This document shows, piece by piece, positions 25,977 to 33,720 of a stretch of 64,000 nt of DNA. The stretch comes from Panacagrimonas sp965216805 (GTDB taxonomy: Bacteria; Pseudomonadota; Gammaproteobacteria; Nevskiales; Nevskiaceae). Each line of letters opens with the position of its first letter. Position 1 is the first letter of the stretch. Under the pieces are notes generated by a model. It was given only the letters and a program-made list of their open reading frames with translations. It made no database searches and had not been told where the DNA came from. The stretch spans positions 372,001 through 436,000 of the forward strand of contig NZ_CBDCGN010000002.1 in assembly GCF_965216805.1 (NCBI RefSeq), in the 5' to 3' direction. Position numbers and translations under genes: made by a program.

Positions 25977-26039
25977 TCTCCTCCAGTCCCGCGCAAAGCG
26001 GGACCGCACTCAAGGCCACCGCAAGGTGGCCTCTTTTTT
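25977..26039 (+). ncRNA. Candidate small RNA 3' end, copy 2
   Basis: Nearly identical to the copy at 25650-25713 over 62-63 bases, including both hairpins; the T-run is six. Sequences upstream of both copies differ strongly, which argues that the conserved part is the functional element. It also sits directly downstream of the convergent serine hydrolase stop. Confidence 0.5.
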
Positions 26040-26058
26040 GGTGCGTGTGGGCGACTGG

Positions 26059-27225
26059 CTACCGACGCGACTGGTAGATCGACGACTCGAACTGGTGCAG
26101 CAGGTCCACCACCGGCCCGTCGTAGAACGGCAGGATCTGCGTCATCAGCGCGCCGGTAACCTGCGCCGTGGGGTCGATCCAGAAATAGCAGTTGGACAGC
26201 CCCGCCCAGGACAGGCTACCCGCCGAGCGACCCTGCGCCGTCTTGCCCATGTTGATCAGGAAGCTCAGGCCCCATTTGCAGTTCACGCCGGGGTGGAAGT
26301 CCACGGGATTGGAGTAGGGCCCCGCCGCCGGCAGAGGGGTGACGTTGAGTTCGCCCATCTGGTTTTGCGCCATGTCCGCTACGGTCCTGGCTTCCAGCAC
26401 CCTGACGCCGTCGAGCTGTCCGCCACCCATGATCATGCGGGTGAACCTCAGATAATCGGGCAGCGTGCCGTAGAGGGCATGCCCGCCCATGTCCAGCGGC
26501 GCGTTCTGGTCGACCTCGAACGGATAAGGCACCAGATTGCCTTCCGGCAGGCGGGCGTGCATGCCGGCCAGCCGTTGACGTTGCTCGGGGGTGAGGCGAA
26601 ATCCCGTGCTGTCCATGCCCAGCGGCTTGAACAGGTTGTCGCGCATGAAGTCGCCCAGGCGCTGCCCGCTGACTTCCTCAACCATGCGGCCGGCCCAGTC
26701 GATGCCGGGGCCGTAATCCCATACGGTGTCGGGATCGTGCAGCAGCGGCCGGTTCAGGGTGGCCTGCGTGCCCGACAGGATGTTGTCTATCCCGCGCGAT
26801 TCCAGTTCCTGCGCGGCGACCGGGTTCCAGATCTCGTAGCTGAAGCCGGCGCTGTGGGTGAGCAGATTGCGCAAGGTCACGTTGCCGCGTGCCGGGCGCA
26901 GGCGCGGGTTGCCCGCGTCGTCAAAGCCTTCCAACACCTGCGGATTTGCAAGTTCCGGGCAGACCTTGCCCGCGGGTGCATCCAGCGACAGCTTGCCGCG
27001 CTCCACCAGTTGCATCGCCGCGGCGCCGGTCACCGCCTTGGTCATCGAAGCATACCAGGCGACCGTGTCGATGGTCATCGGCGCAGGCTGCCCCAGGCTG
27101 CGCGCGCCGGAGGCGCCCTCGTAGATCACGCCACTGCCGTCGGCGACCGTGGCGATCACCCCGGGGATTTTGCCGCTGGCGGTGGCCTGGTTCAGCAGCG
27201 TGTCCAGGGTGGTGCTCAGACTCAT
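26059..27225 (-). CDS. Serine hydrolase, beta-lactamase/EstB family
   Basis: 388 residues. Class C beta-lactamase fold with SMTK at residues 60-63 (Ser nucleophile and Lys base), THSAGFSYEIW, and the Tyr of WDYGPGIDWAG as the likely YxN equivalent. No signal peptide is seen, consistent with cytoplasmic esterases of the EstB type rather than a true beta-lactamase. A GGAGAA site precedes the ATG. Its gene is followed upstream on the same strand by the two-component system (54 bases), but co-regulation is not certain. Confidence 0.85.
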   Translation of the reverse strand: MSLSTTLDTLLNQATASGKIPGVIATVADGSGVIYEGASGARSLGQPAPMTIDTVAWYASMTKAVTGAAAMQLVERGKLSLDAPAGKVCPELANPQVLEGFDDAGNPRLRPARGNVTLRNLLTHSAGFSYEIWNPVAAQELESRGIDNILSGTQATLNRPLLHDPDTVWDYGPGIDWAGRMVEEVSGQRLGDFMRDNLFKPLGMDSTGFRLTPEQRQRLAGMHARLPEGNLVPYPFEVDQNAPLDMGGHALYGTLPDYLRFTRMIMGGGQLDGVRVLEARTVADMAQNQMGELNVTPLPAAGPYSNPVDFHPGVNCKWGLSFLINMGKTAQGRSAGSLSWAGLSNCYFWIDPTAQVTGALMTQILPFYDGPVVDLLHQFESSIYQSRR

Positions 27226-27279
27226 CGGTCTTCTCCTTTGGTTGTAGCTATGGGTACGTTGCCCGCTGGGTTCCCCGGC

Positions 27280-27900
27280 TCAGGGTTCGCGCGGGATGGC
27301 GGCGCGAAAGCGGCTGCTGAGCTCGCGTGCGCTGCCGATCTCGAGTTTGCGCAGAATGTTGGCGCGGTGCACGTCCACCGTCTTGGGACTGATGTCCAGC
27401 TGGCGACCGATCTGTTTGCTGCTGCCGCCATCGAGCATCTGCTTGAGCACCTCGCGCTCGCGCGCCGACAGCCTTGCCAGGCTGGCGTCGTAATCACAGC
27501 GGCGCAGCCATTCGCCGTGACGTTCCAGCGCGTGCCGGCGTGCGCGCTGGATGCAATCCAGGAACTGCTGCGGGTTGAAGGGCTTCTGCAGGAAGTCGAA
27601 GGCGCCGAGCTTCATCGCCCGCACCGCGCTGGGAATGTCGCCATGTGCGGAAAGGAAGACGATGGGAATGTCCGGCCGACGCTGCACCAGACGCTCCATC
27701 ACTTCCAGGCCGGACAGGCCGGGCATGCGCAGATCCAGCACCACGCAGGCGGGTAGGTTCTCCGCATCCAGCGCCGCCAGGAAGGGCTCTGCCAGGGCAA
27801 AGGCCTGCGCCTGCAGACCTACCGACTCCAGCAACCACGACAGGCCGCGGGTGACGTCGTCTTCGTCATCGACCAGGAAAATGCGAACTTCGGCGTCCAT
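27280..27900 (-). CDS. FixJ/StyR-type response regulator
   Basis: 206 residues. Receiver domain with acidic pocket VDDEDD, phospho-acceptor Asp56 in VVLDLRMPG, conserved Thr/Ser in FLSAHGD and Lys in FLQKPF. The C-terminal LuxR-type helix-turn-helix is LSAREREVLKQMLDGGSSKQIGRQLDISPKTVDVHRANILRKL. The ATG overlaps the kinase stop by one base (TGATG). The domain plan matches regulators of aromatic hydrocarbon genes (TodT, StyR, and the Aromatoleum two-component regulators). Confidence 0.92.
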   Translation of the reverse strand: MDAEVRIFLVDDEDDVTRGLSWLLESVGLQAQAFALAEPFLAALDAENLPACVVLDLRMPGLSGLEVMERLVQRRPDIPIVFLSAHGDIPSAVRAMKLGAFDFLQKPFNPQQFLDCIQRARRHALERHGEWLRRCDYDASLARLSAREREVLKQMLDGGSSKQIGRQLDISPKTVDVHRANILRKLEIGSARELSSRFRAAIPREP

Positions 27901-29540
27901 CAGCAAGCGGGCAGTGCGGTGGGCAGGGTGACGCGAAAGCTTGCGCCGCGCTTGCGCCGGTTATCCAGTTCCAGCTCGCCGCCGTGCGATTCGACAATGG
28001 TACGGCACATCATCAGCCCCATTCCGAGCCCGCCGGACTTGGTGGTGGTGTAGGGCTGGAAGATCGATTCGTGCAACGACGGGGGTACGCCGGGGCCGTT
28101 GTCGCTCACCTGTATCCGAACCCGGCGACGGGCGGCGCGGGTCACCCGCAGATCGATGCGCGGGGTTCGGGTGCCGGTGCCGCGCATGGCCTCGACCGCA
28201 TTCAGGATCAGGTTCACCAGCACTTGCTGTAGCTCCACGCGGGTGCCCTGCAGCTTGGGCAGGTCGGGATCGACGGCGATGCGTACCACCGCGCCGTTCT
28301 CGCGCAACTGCAGCTGCAGCAGCTCCAGGGTGGCGTGCACCAGCGCGTCGAGGTCGATCTCCTCGTTTCCGGGACGATGCCTGGCGATGAAAGCGCGCAC
28401 GTTGCGCACCACGTCGCCGGCCTGATGCAGATGCAACTGGATGCGGCTCAGCGCCTCCTGTGCGTCCGGCCGGGTGCGCAGCTCCGGCCCCAGCCGGTGT
28501 TCGATGCCGGCCGCGTAGCTGATGCAGGCATTGAGCGGCTGACCCAGCTCATGGGCCAGAGCCGACGCGAACTGGCCCATCATCGAAAGCCGCGTGGCGT
28601 GCGCCAGTTGCTGCTGCTGGCTGTGCTCGCGCGCCCGCGCGCGACGTTGTTCGGTGCGATCCAGGAACACGATGGCACAGCCCAAGTCGCGCACCGGCAC
28701 GCGCACGCCGATCACGTCGAACCACAGCGGCTTGCCGCTGGCCTGGGTCCAGCGCACGGTGAGGTGTTCGACGCGACGGGTGACGCTGGGCGAGCAGGTG
28801 CCGATGAGCTCGCGCAGGCTGAGCACCGCGCCGTCGCGCAGCACGGTGCAAGGGGTGCGGCGCGACAGCGTATCGAAGCCGGCGAGGTCGGCGGCGCCGA
28901 AGAATTCCTGCATCGCCGGATTGATCTCCACGAAGTCGCCGGCGGCGTCGGTGATGACGATGCCCAACGGGATATTGCGGATCAGCACGCGATACTTCTC
29001 GCGGCTTTCGATCATCGCGCGCTCGGTGTCGCGGCGGCGCTCCACTTCCAGCTTGAGCGCTGCATTGGTCTTCTGCAGGTTGAGCGTGCGGCTTTGCACG
29101 ATCTGTTCGAGGCGCTGGTTGGCGCGTGCCAGTTGGTCCTCGGCGTGCCGCGACGCCGACATGTCCTGCACCACCCACACCGACGGCGAGTTCGGATCGG
29201 CGGGGTCGATCTTGCGCCCGGCGATCAACCCCCACAGCAGCGAGCCGTGGCGTGTTACCAGCGGACGCTCGTGCACGTAGCGGTTATCGCGGGGGAAATC
29301 CTGCACCACGCGTCCGACTTCTTCGAAATCCTCCTGTCGCGCATAGACCATACGGACCGACTGGCCGGTCAGCTCGCCGGGGCCGTAGCCGAGCATTTCT
29401 TCCATGCGCGCGTTGACCCGCAGGAAGCGACGTTCGTGCATGAAGCAGATGCCGACCAATGCATTGTCGAACACCTGCTCGTAGATCAGCCGGTCGGTGT
29501 CGGCTTGCAACGCAGCGGAATCGGTCAAGGGGCGGCCCAT
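27900..29540 (-). CDS. Cytoplasmic PAS-PAS sensor histidine kinase
   Basis: About 546 residues from the ATG at 29540; a TTG at 29576 is an alternative start. No membrane segment is present. Two PAS modules (about residues 20-140 and 185-305; GICFMHERRFLRVNARMEEMLGYGPGEL and IPLGIVITDAAGDFVEINPAMQEFFG) are joined by a coiled coil. The dimerisation H-box ALAHELGQPLNACISYAAGIEHRL holds the phospho-His. The ATPase domain follows: N-box LVNLILNAVEAM, G1 SDNGPGVPP, G2 GGLGMGLMMCRTIVESHGG. A soluble sensor suggests an intracellular signal such as an aromatic compound. Confidence 0.9.
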   Translation of the reverse strand: MGRPLTDSAALQADTDRLIYEQVFDNALVGICFMHERRFLRVNARMEEMLGYGPGELTGQSVRMVYARQEDFEEVGRVVQDFPRDNRYVHERPLVTRHGSLLWGLIAGRKIDPADPNSPSVWVVQDMSASRHAEDQLARANQRLEQIVQSRTLNLQKTNAALKLEVERRRDTERAMIESREKYRVLIRNIPLGIVITDAAGDFVEINPAMQEFFGAADLAGFDTLSRRTPCTVLRDGAVLSLRELIGTCSPSVTRRVEHLTVRWTQASGKPLWFDVIGVRVPVRDLGCAIVFLDRTEQRRARAREHSQQQQLAHATRLSMMGQFASALAHELGQPLNACISYAAGIEHRLGPELRTRPDAQEALSRIQLHLHQAGDVVRNVRAFIARHRPGNEEIDLDALVHATLELLQLQLRENGAVVRIAVDPDLPKLQGTRVELQQVLVNLILNAVEAMRGTGTRTPRIDLRVTRAARRRVRIQVSDNGPGVPPSLHESIFQPYTTTKSGGLGMGLMMCRTIVESHGGELELDNRRKRGASFRVTLPTALPAC

Positions 29541-29548
29541 GGCCGGAT

Positions 29549-29566
29549 CATCGGCAACCGCCGATG
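29549..29566. promoter_or_regulatory. Perfect palindrome upstream of the sensor kinase
   Basis: CATCGGC-AACC-GCCGATG is a 7-bp inverted repeat just 5' of the chosen kinase start, in the divergent region facing the acyl-CoA synthetase. It may be an operator or a leader hairpin. Confidence 0.35.
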
Positions 29567-29695
29567 GCGCGCGCAAGCGCTTGGCCGCTGCGGCGATGTC
29601 TTCCGGGCTAGGGCGCGTCCGGGTATTCGCAACTGGCGGCAGCGACGATCATCGGACGGCCGTGCTCAAACGACATTTATTCGGAAGTCCCGACC

Positions 29696-31246
29696 ATGCG
29701 CATCATCGAATTCTTCGACCGCGGTGTGCACCTCGATCCACGACGCGCCTGTCTCAAAGATGCGCAAGTCTCGCGCAGCTATGCCGAGGTGCAGAAACGC
29801 AGCTACCGCATCGGTCACGCCCTGATCGCCGACGGGCTGGCGCCACAGTCCAGAGCTGCGGTCTACAGCCCCAACGCTGCAGTGGCCTTCGAGTGCGTGC
29901 TCGGCATCCTGCGCGCCGGCGGCGCCTGGGTCCCGGTCAACGCCCGCAACGTGGCGGACGAAAACGCCTACATCCTCGACAACTGCGATGTTGAAGTGCT
30001 GTTCTACCACTCGGAGTTCGAAGCCAACATCGGCCTGTTCCGCGCGCACTGCTCGCGCCTGCGACGCACCGTGTGCATCGATCGCGCGACCGACGCCTCG
30101 CCTTTCCTGGAGGACTGGATCGCCACCGCGCCCGATACCGATCCCGATGTGCCGGCGCGGCGCGACGACCTGGCCACCGTGTTCAGCTCCGGCGGCACCA
30201 CCGGCAGACCCAAGGGCGTGCTGCTGTCGCACCTCAACTGGGAGACCATGATTGCCAACTTCTACAGTTCGCTGCCGGTGAGCGAGCCGCCGGTACATCT
30301 GGTGGTAGCCCCCATGACCCACGCGGCGGGTGCCGTCGGGATGACCTTGATGGCGAGCGGGGCAACGCAGGTCATCCTGCCGCACTTCGACGCCGAACGG
30401 GTGATGGAGGCGATCCAGAACGAACGGGTGACACATCTGTTCCTGCCGCCCACCGCCATCTACGTGCTGCTCGCGCACCCGCGGCTGCGCGACTACGACT
30501 ATTCCTCGCTGCGGGCCTTCATCTACGCCGCCGCGCCGATGTCGGTGGACAAGCTCAAGCAATGCCTGGAAGTGTTCGGGTCGGTGATGGCGCAGACCTT
30601 CGGCCAGACCGAAGCACCGATGCTGTGCACCTGCCTGACCCAGAACGATCACCAGGTGGTCGGCGACCCGGCGCGCGAGCATCGCCTGGCCAGCTGCGGC
30701 CGTGCCACGCTGTTCACTCCGGTGGCGGTGATGGATGACGACGGCCATCTGCTGCCCAACGGCGAGCGCGGCGAGATCGTGGTGCGCGGCAACCTGGTCA
30801 TGCTCGGGTATCACAAGAACGAGGAGGCCACTCGCGAGGCCTCCGCGCACGGCTGGCACCACACCGGCGACATCGGCTACATCGACGGGGACGGCTTTGT
30901 TTATCTGGTCGACCGCAAGAAGGACATGATCATTTCCGGCGGCTTCAACGTGTACCCCAGCGAGATCGAGCAGGTGATCTGGTCGCATCCCGCGGTGCAG
31001 GACTGCGCGGTGGTCGGCGTGCCCGACGACAAGTGGGGCGAGGCGGTCAAGGCCGTGATCGAACTCAAGCCGGGCGCAGCGGTGGGCGCCGAGGAAATCC
31101 TGGCGCTGTGCAAACGGCAGCTCGGTAGCGTCAAAGCACCCAAGAGCGTGGAATTCTGGGACAGCCTGCCGCGCAGTGCGGTGGGCAAGGTGCGCAAGAA
31201 GGATATCCGCGAGCATTTCTGGAAAGGGGCAACTCGGAACATCTAG
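29696..31246 (+). CDS. Acyl-CoA synthetase (AMP-forming)
   Basis: 516 residues. Adenylate-forming enzyme: SSGGTTGRPKGVLLSH (phosphate loop), FGQTEAPM, GWHHTGDIGYIDGDGFVYLVDRKKDMIISGGFNVYPSEIE and the catalytic Lys in PRSAVGKVRKKD. The overall plan is that of fatty-acid/aryl-CoA ligases. It is divergent from the two-component system and followed by a strong terminator, so it forms a single-gene unit that the regulator may control. Substrate not assignable. Confidence 0.88.
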   Translation: MRIIEFFDRGVHLDPRRACLKDAQVSRSYAEVQKRSYRIGHALIADGLAPQSRAAVYSPNAAVAFECVLGILRAGGAWVPVNARNVADENAYILDNCDVEVLFYHSEFEANIGLFRAHCSRLRRTVCIDRATDASPFLEDWIATAPDTDPDVPARRDDLATVFSSGGTTGRPKGVLLSHLNWETMIANFYSSLPVSEPPVHLVVAPMTHAAGAVGMTLMASGATQVILPHFDAERVMEAIQNERVTHLFLPPTAIYVLLAHPRLRDYDYSSLRAFIYAAAPMSVDKLKQCLEVFGSVMAQTFGQTEAPMLCTCLTQNDHQVVGDPAREHRLASCGRATLFTPVAVMDDDGHLLPNGERGEIVVRGNLVMLGYHKNEEATREASAHGWHHTGDIGYIDGDGFVYLVDRKKDMIISGGFNVYPSEIEQVIWSHPAVQDCAVVGVPDDKWGEAVKAVIELKPGAAVGAEEILALCKRQLGSVKAPKSVEFWDSLPRSAVGKVRKKDIREHFWKGATRNI

Positions 31247-31260
31247 CGTCGCCATCGCAG

Positions 31261-31307
31261 GCACGAAAAAGCCGCACACCGCGTTGCCGGGCGCGGCTTT
31301 TTTTGTG
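31261..31307 (+). terminator. Rho-independent terminator after the acyl-CoA synthetase
   Basis: AAAAAGCCGC pairs with GCGGCTTTTTTT across a GC-rich loop, ending in a run of seven T. It lies 15 bases after the stop codon. Confidence 0.9.
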
Positions 31308-31427
31308 CCCGTAGACGCCCTGGCAGGCGACATCGGCCGCACCTGAGACGGCCGCACGTGTGTTTCCCGATAAATTGTCCTACAGTGTCGACCAACAACT
31401 TTGAGCTGAACTTGTCAGGCAGGCGCT

Positions 31428-31442
31428 CTAGGGTTTCCCTAG
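31428..31442. promoter_or_regulatory. Palindrome CTAGGG-TTT-CCCTAG, candidate operator
   Basis: Perfect 6-bp inverted repeat with a 3-base centre, about 150 bases before the DUF1302 gene. A LuxR/FixJ-type regulator such as that encoded at 27280-27900 usually binds such short palindromes, and a related CCTAGG-containing site lies before the carboxylase operon. The link is inference. Confidence 0.45.
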
Positions 31443-31592
31443 GCCGACCTGAACCGATAACGAAAAGCGCGCCGATCAGGGCCCGCGATACACGGGGGAT
31501 TCATGCAGCACTGAGCGACACCATCGAGGTTCGCGGGCGACCGTGGGCGCAAGACTCCCGGCACGCGCGACCTCCCCAGCGAGGAGAAAACG

Positions 31593-33476
31593 ATGTTCAG
31601 CAAGCCAGGCAGGCGTCACGGACGTATCGCAGCCGTCATCATTGCGGCGATCGGCGGCATCACGGCCGGTCACATGGCCACAAATGCGGTCTACGCGCAG
31701 GAGCCTGAACAGGCTCCACCCGAAGACCATCAGGTCACCTGGAGCCTCAGCGGCCTGGTCCGCTACGAGGCCGCCTTCAAGACCACCAGCGACGAGAACA
31801 TCGTCAACCAGCGCGGCAACCCCTTCAACGGGGTCGAAGTGCAGCGCGACAGCACGGCGCTCGGCGGCGGCCCCGACACCGTCATCCGTAACGGCGAGCC
31901 TGCCGACAACGACTGGAATCTGATGCAGTTGCGCACGCAGCTGGACCTGTCGGCCGGCCTCACACCCAACCTGCGTTTCTTCGGGCGCCTGCGCGGCATC
32001 TACGATCTGGCGCCGTACGACGAATTCGATCCGGACGCCGTCGGCAGCCAGGCGGCCGGCTTCAACTACCAGGAGCCGGAATACTTCGAGTACGACAGCT
32101 TCAACAACGGTGGCAGCCAGAACCTGCTGGAAATCGCAGGCGAGAAGTTCATGATCGACCTGCCGTCGTTCTATCTGGATTACCAGCGCGGCCCGCTGCT
32201 GGTGCGGGTGGGCCAACAGCAGATCGCCTGGGGCCAGGCCCTGTTCTTCCGGGTGCTGGATGTGCCCAACGGCCTGGACCTGCGGCGGCACCTGTTCCTG
32301 GACTACGCGCCGGAGGAATACGCCGACGAGCGCATCGGCTCACCGGCGATCCGCACCACCTGGCAGGCCACTCAGGAGTGGGAGGTGGACGCCTTCGTGC
32401 AGAAGTTCCAGCCCACCATCTACCCCAATGCCAACACCCCGTACAACGCCATCGCCTCGCAGTTCACCATCCGTGATCGCTACGACGACTACGACGACAA
32501 GCTCAATACAGGACTGCGCCTGCGCGGCAGTCACGGCCAGTGGAGCACCCAGTTCGTCGCCGCGCGTCGGTACAACCCGGACGGCGTATTTCGCTGGACC
32601 GAATCGCAGGTCAATCGCGACCTGCCAGATGCGCCGGGTAGCGGCGCGGTATTGCAGGACACGGCGTTCGAAGTGGACTCCACCGGCGTGCAGTCGGCGC
32701 GCGAGTGGTTCACCTTCGCCGGCAACGCGCGTCTTGACGGACTTGAAGGTTTGAACGCCAGCATCACCGAGTTCCCGGCAGCGGCGCTGCTCGGCGCCGC
32801 CGCGGTGCCCACCATGGATCTCGCATCTGCCGAACTGGATCTGTTCTTCCAGCTTTCCGGAGGCCTGCGCGGGCATCTGGCACGGGAGTACATGCGCGAG
32901 ACCAACCTCGGCGCCGGCGTGGGTTATGTGTTCAACGCCGGACCCGGTTCGTTGCTGGACCAGCTGATCGTCAACTTCGAAGCCTCGTTCACGCCGGATC
33001 GCAAGTTCACCAATACCACGCTGTCGCGCGACTACATCGAGGAAGACGAGTGGATCACCGCGCTGGTGGTGGAGAAGTACCAGCGCTTCAGCCAGCACGT
33101 GCCGGCGACGTATCTGGTGTTCCAGTGGATGCACCGCACCGAGTCCGATCTGTACGGCCGTCACCTGAGCGGCATGGGCGGTAGCGCCGACATGGTCGCA
33201 CCGGGTGTCAGTGGCGGCTGGAATGGGCTGGTGTTTGCGCTGCAGCAGCCGTCGCCCACCTTGACCTGGCGCTTCGACGGGGCGCTGCTTTACGACACCC
33301 GCGGTGGCCTGCTGGTCCAGCCAGCGCTGAAATGGTCGCCCAACACCAAGTACACGGTGGAAGCGTTCTACAACTTCCTCGACGGCGACATCGGCGGTGC
33401 CGACCCCAACGAGAACATCATCCAGACCCTGGAATACGGTGACGAGCTGGGCATCCGTATCGCCTACCAGTTCTGA
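31593..33476 (+). CDS. DUF1302 family outer-membrane protein
   Basis: 627 residues. A GAGGAG site precedes the ATG. A signal peptide ends near residue 37 (IAAVIIAAIGGITAGHMATNAVYAQ). The mature part has alternating aromatic/polar beta-strand character, with DLPSFYLDYQRGPLLVRVGQQQIAWGQ and a C-terminal ...GIRIAYQF ending in Phe, as expected of outer-membrane barrels. DUF1302 genes commonly accompany DUF1329 and catabolic clusters for steroids, alkyl-aromatics or other hydrophobic compounds, where uptake is suspected. No DUF1329 partner is present here. A hairpin follows the stop. Confidence 0.85.
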   Translation: MFSKPGRRHGRIAAVIIAAIGGITAGHMATNAVYAQEPEQAPPEDHQVTWSLSGLVRYEAAFKTTSDENIVNQRGNPFNGVEVQRDSTALGGGPDTVIRNGEPADNDWNLMQLRTQLDLSAGLTPNLRFFGRLRGIYDLAPYDEFDPDAVGSQAAGFNYQEPEYFEYDSFNNGGSQNLLEIAGEKFMIDLPSFYLDYQRGPLLVRVGQQQIAWGQALFFRVLDVPNGLDLRRHLFLDYAPEEYADERIGSPAIRTTWQATQEWEVDAFVQKFQPTIYPNANTPYNAIASQFTIRDRYDDYDDKLNTGLRLRGSHGQWSTQFVAARRYNPDGVFRWTESQVNRDLPDAPGSGAVLQDTAFEVDSTGVQSAREWFTFAGNARLDGLEGLNASITEFPAAALLGAAAVPTMDLASAELDLFFQLSGGLRGHLAREYMRETNLGAGVGYVFNAGPGSLLDQLIVNFEASFTPDRKFTNTTLSRDYIEEDEWITALVVEKYQRFSQHVPATYLVFQWMHRTESDLYGRHLSGMGGSADMVAPGVSGGWNGLVFALQQPSPTLTWRFDGALLYDTRGGLLVQPALKWSPNTKYTVEAFYNFLDGDIGGADPNENIIQTLEYGDELGIRIAYQF

Positions 33477-33492
33477 TGCCGGAACGCTGAAA

Positions 33493-33521
33493 ACTCCCGG
33501 CGTCGGCATGGCGCCGGGAGT
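33493..33521 (+). terminator. Hairpin after DUF1302 gene
   Basis: ACTCCCGGCG and CGCCGGGAGT form a 10-bp stem with a 9-base loop, 17 bases after the stop. The following sequence (CCTTCC) is only weakly T-rich, so this may be a terminator or a transcript-protecting hairpin. Confidence 0.6.
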
Positions 33522-33584
33522 CCTTCCGGTCGGCTAGAGAAGATCAAGTTGCGCGCGGAAGCCGGCGCCCGGAAGTTTCCGCTT

Positions 33585-33624
33585 GCTGCACTGCACTACG
33601 GAAAAGCGCCTAGGTCTTAGGGAA
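33585..33624 (+). promoter_or_regulatory. Candidate regulatory sites upstream of the ketone carboxylase operon
   Basis: TGCTGCACTGCAC (33585-33597) contains the palindrome TGCACTGCA, also found twice in the 25.5-25.9 kb region. CCTAGGTCTTAGG (33609-33621) is an imperfect palindrome sharing CCTAGG with the site before the DUF1302 gene. Both are about 100-135 bases before the first carboxylase gene. Regulators are not identified. Confidence 0.35.
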
Positions 33625-33720
33625 TCGCTCCACCTGTTACGCGCGCGCGTCGCCGCCTAGTCTTGCTCGCACAGACCAGCCGTCGCCTACGGGCCGCGGA
33701 CAGCGCAGCGAGGAGAGGCG

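Larger units (their letters stand above)
25456..26058. other. 603-bp region without protein gene, two repeated transcription-unit-like segments
   Basis: No supported protein frame is present. The sequence TGCACTGCAGCATC occurs at 25507-25520 and again at 25836-25849, and a 63-bp element ending in an intrinsic terminator occurs at 25650-25713 and again at 25977-26039. Motif-to-terminator distances are nearly the same (130 and 128 bases), so the region looks like a divergent tandem duplication of a roughly 200-base unit. Confidence 0.6.
31247..31592. other. 346-bp spacer with terminator and DUF1302 promoter region
   Basis: After the acyl-CoA synthetase terminator, the rest is non-coding and AT-richer in places (GATAAATTGTCC at about 31368). 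It holds the palindrome at 31428-31442 and is the likely promoter region of the DUF1302 gene. No small protein gene could be supported. Confidence 0.6.

Noticed and set aside
25650..26039. The two 63-bp repeats as a CRISPR array or IS ends
   Set aside because: Only two copies, 327 bases apart, with internal hairpins and T-runs; no cas genes, no transposase and no target duplications.
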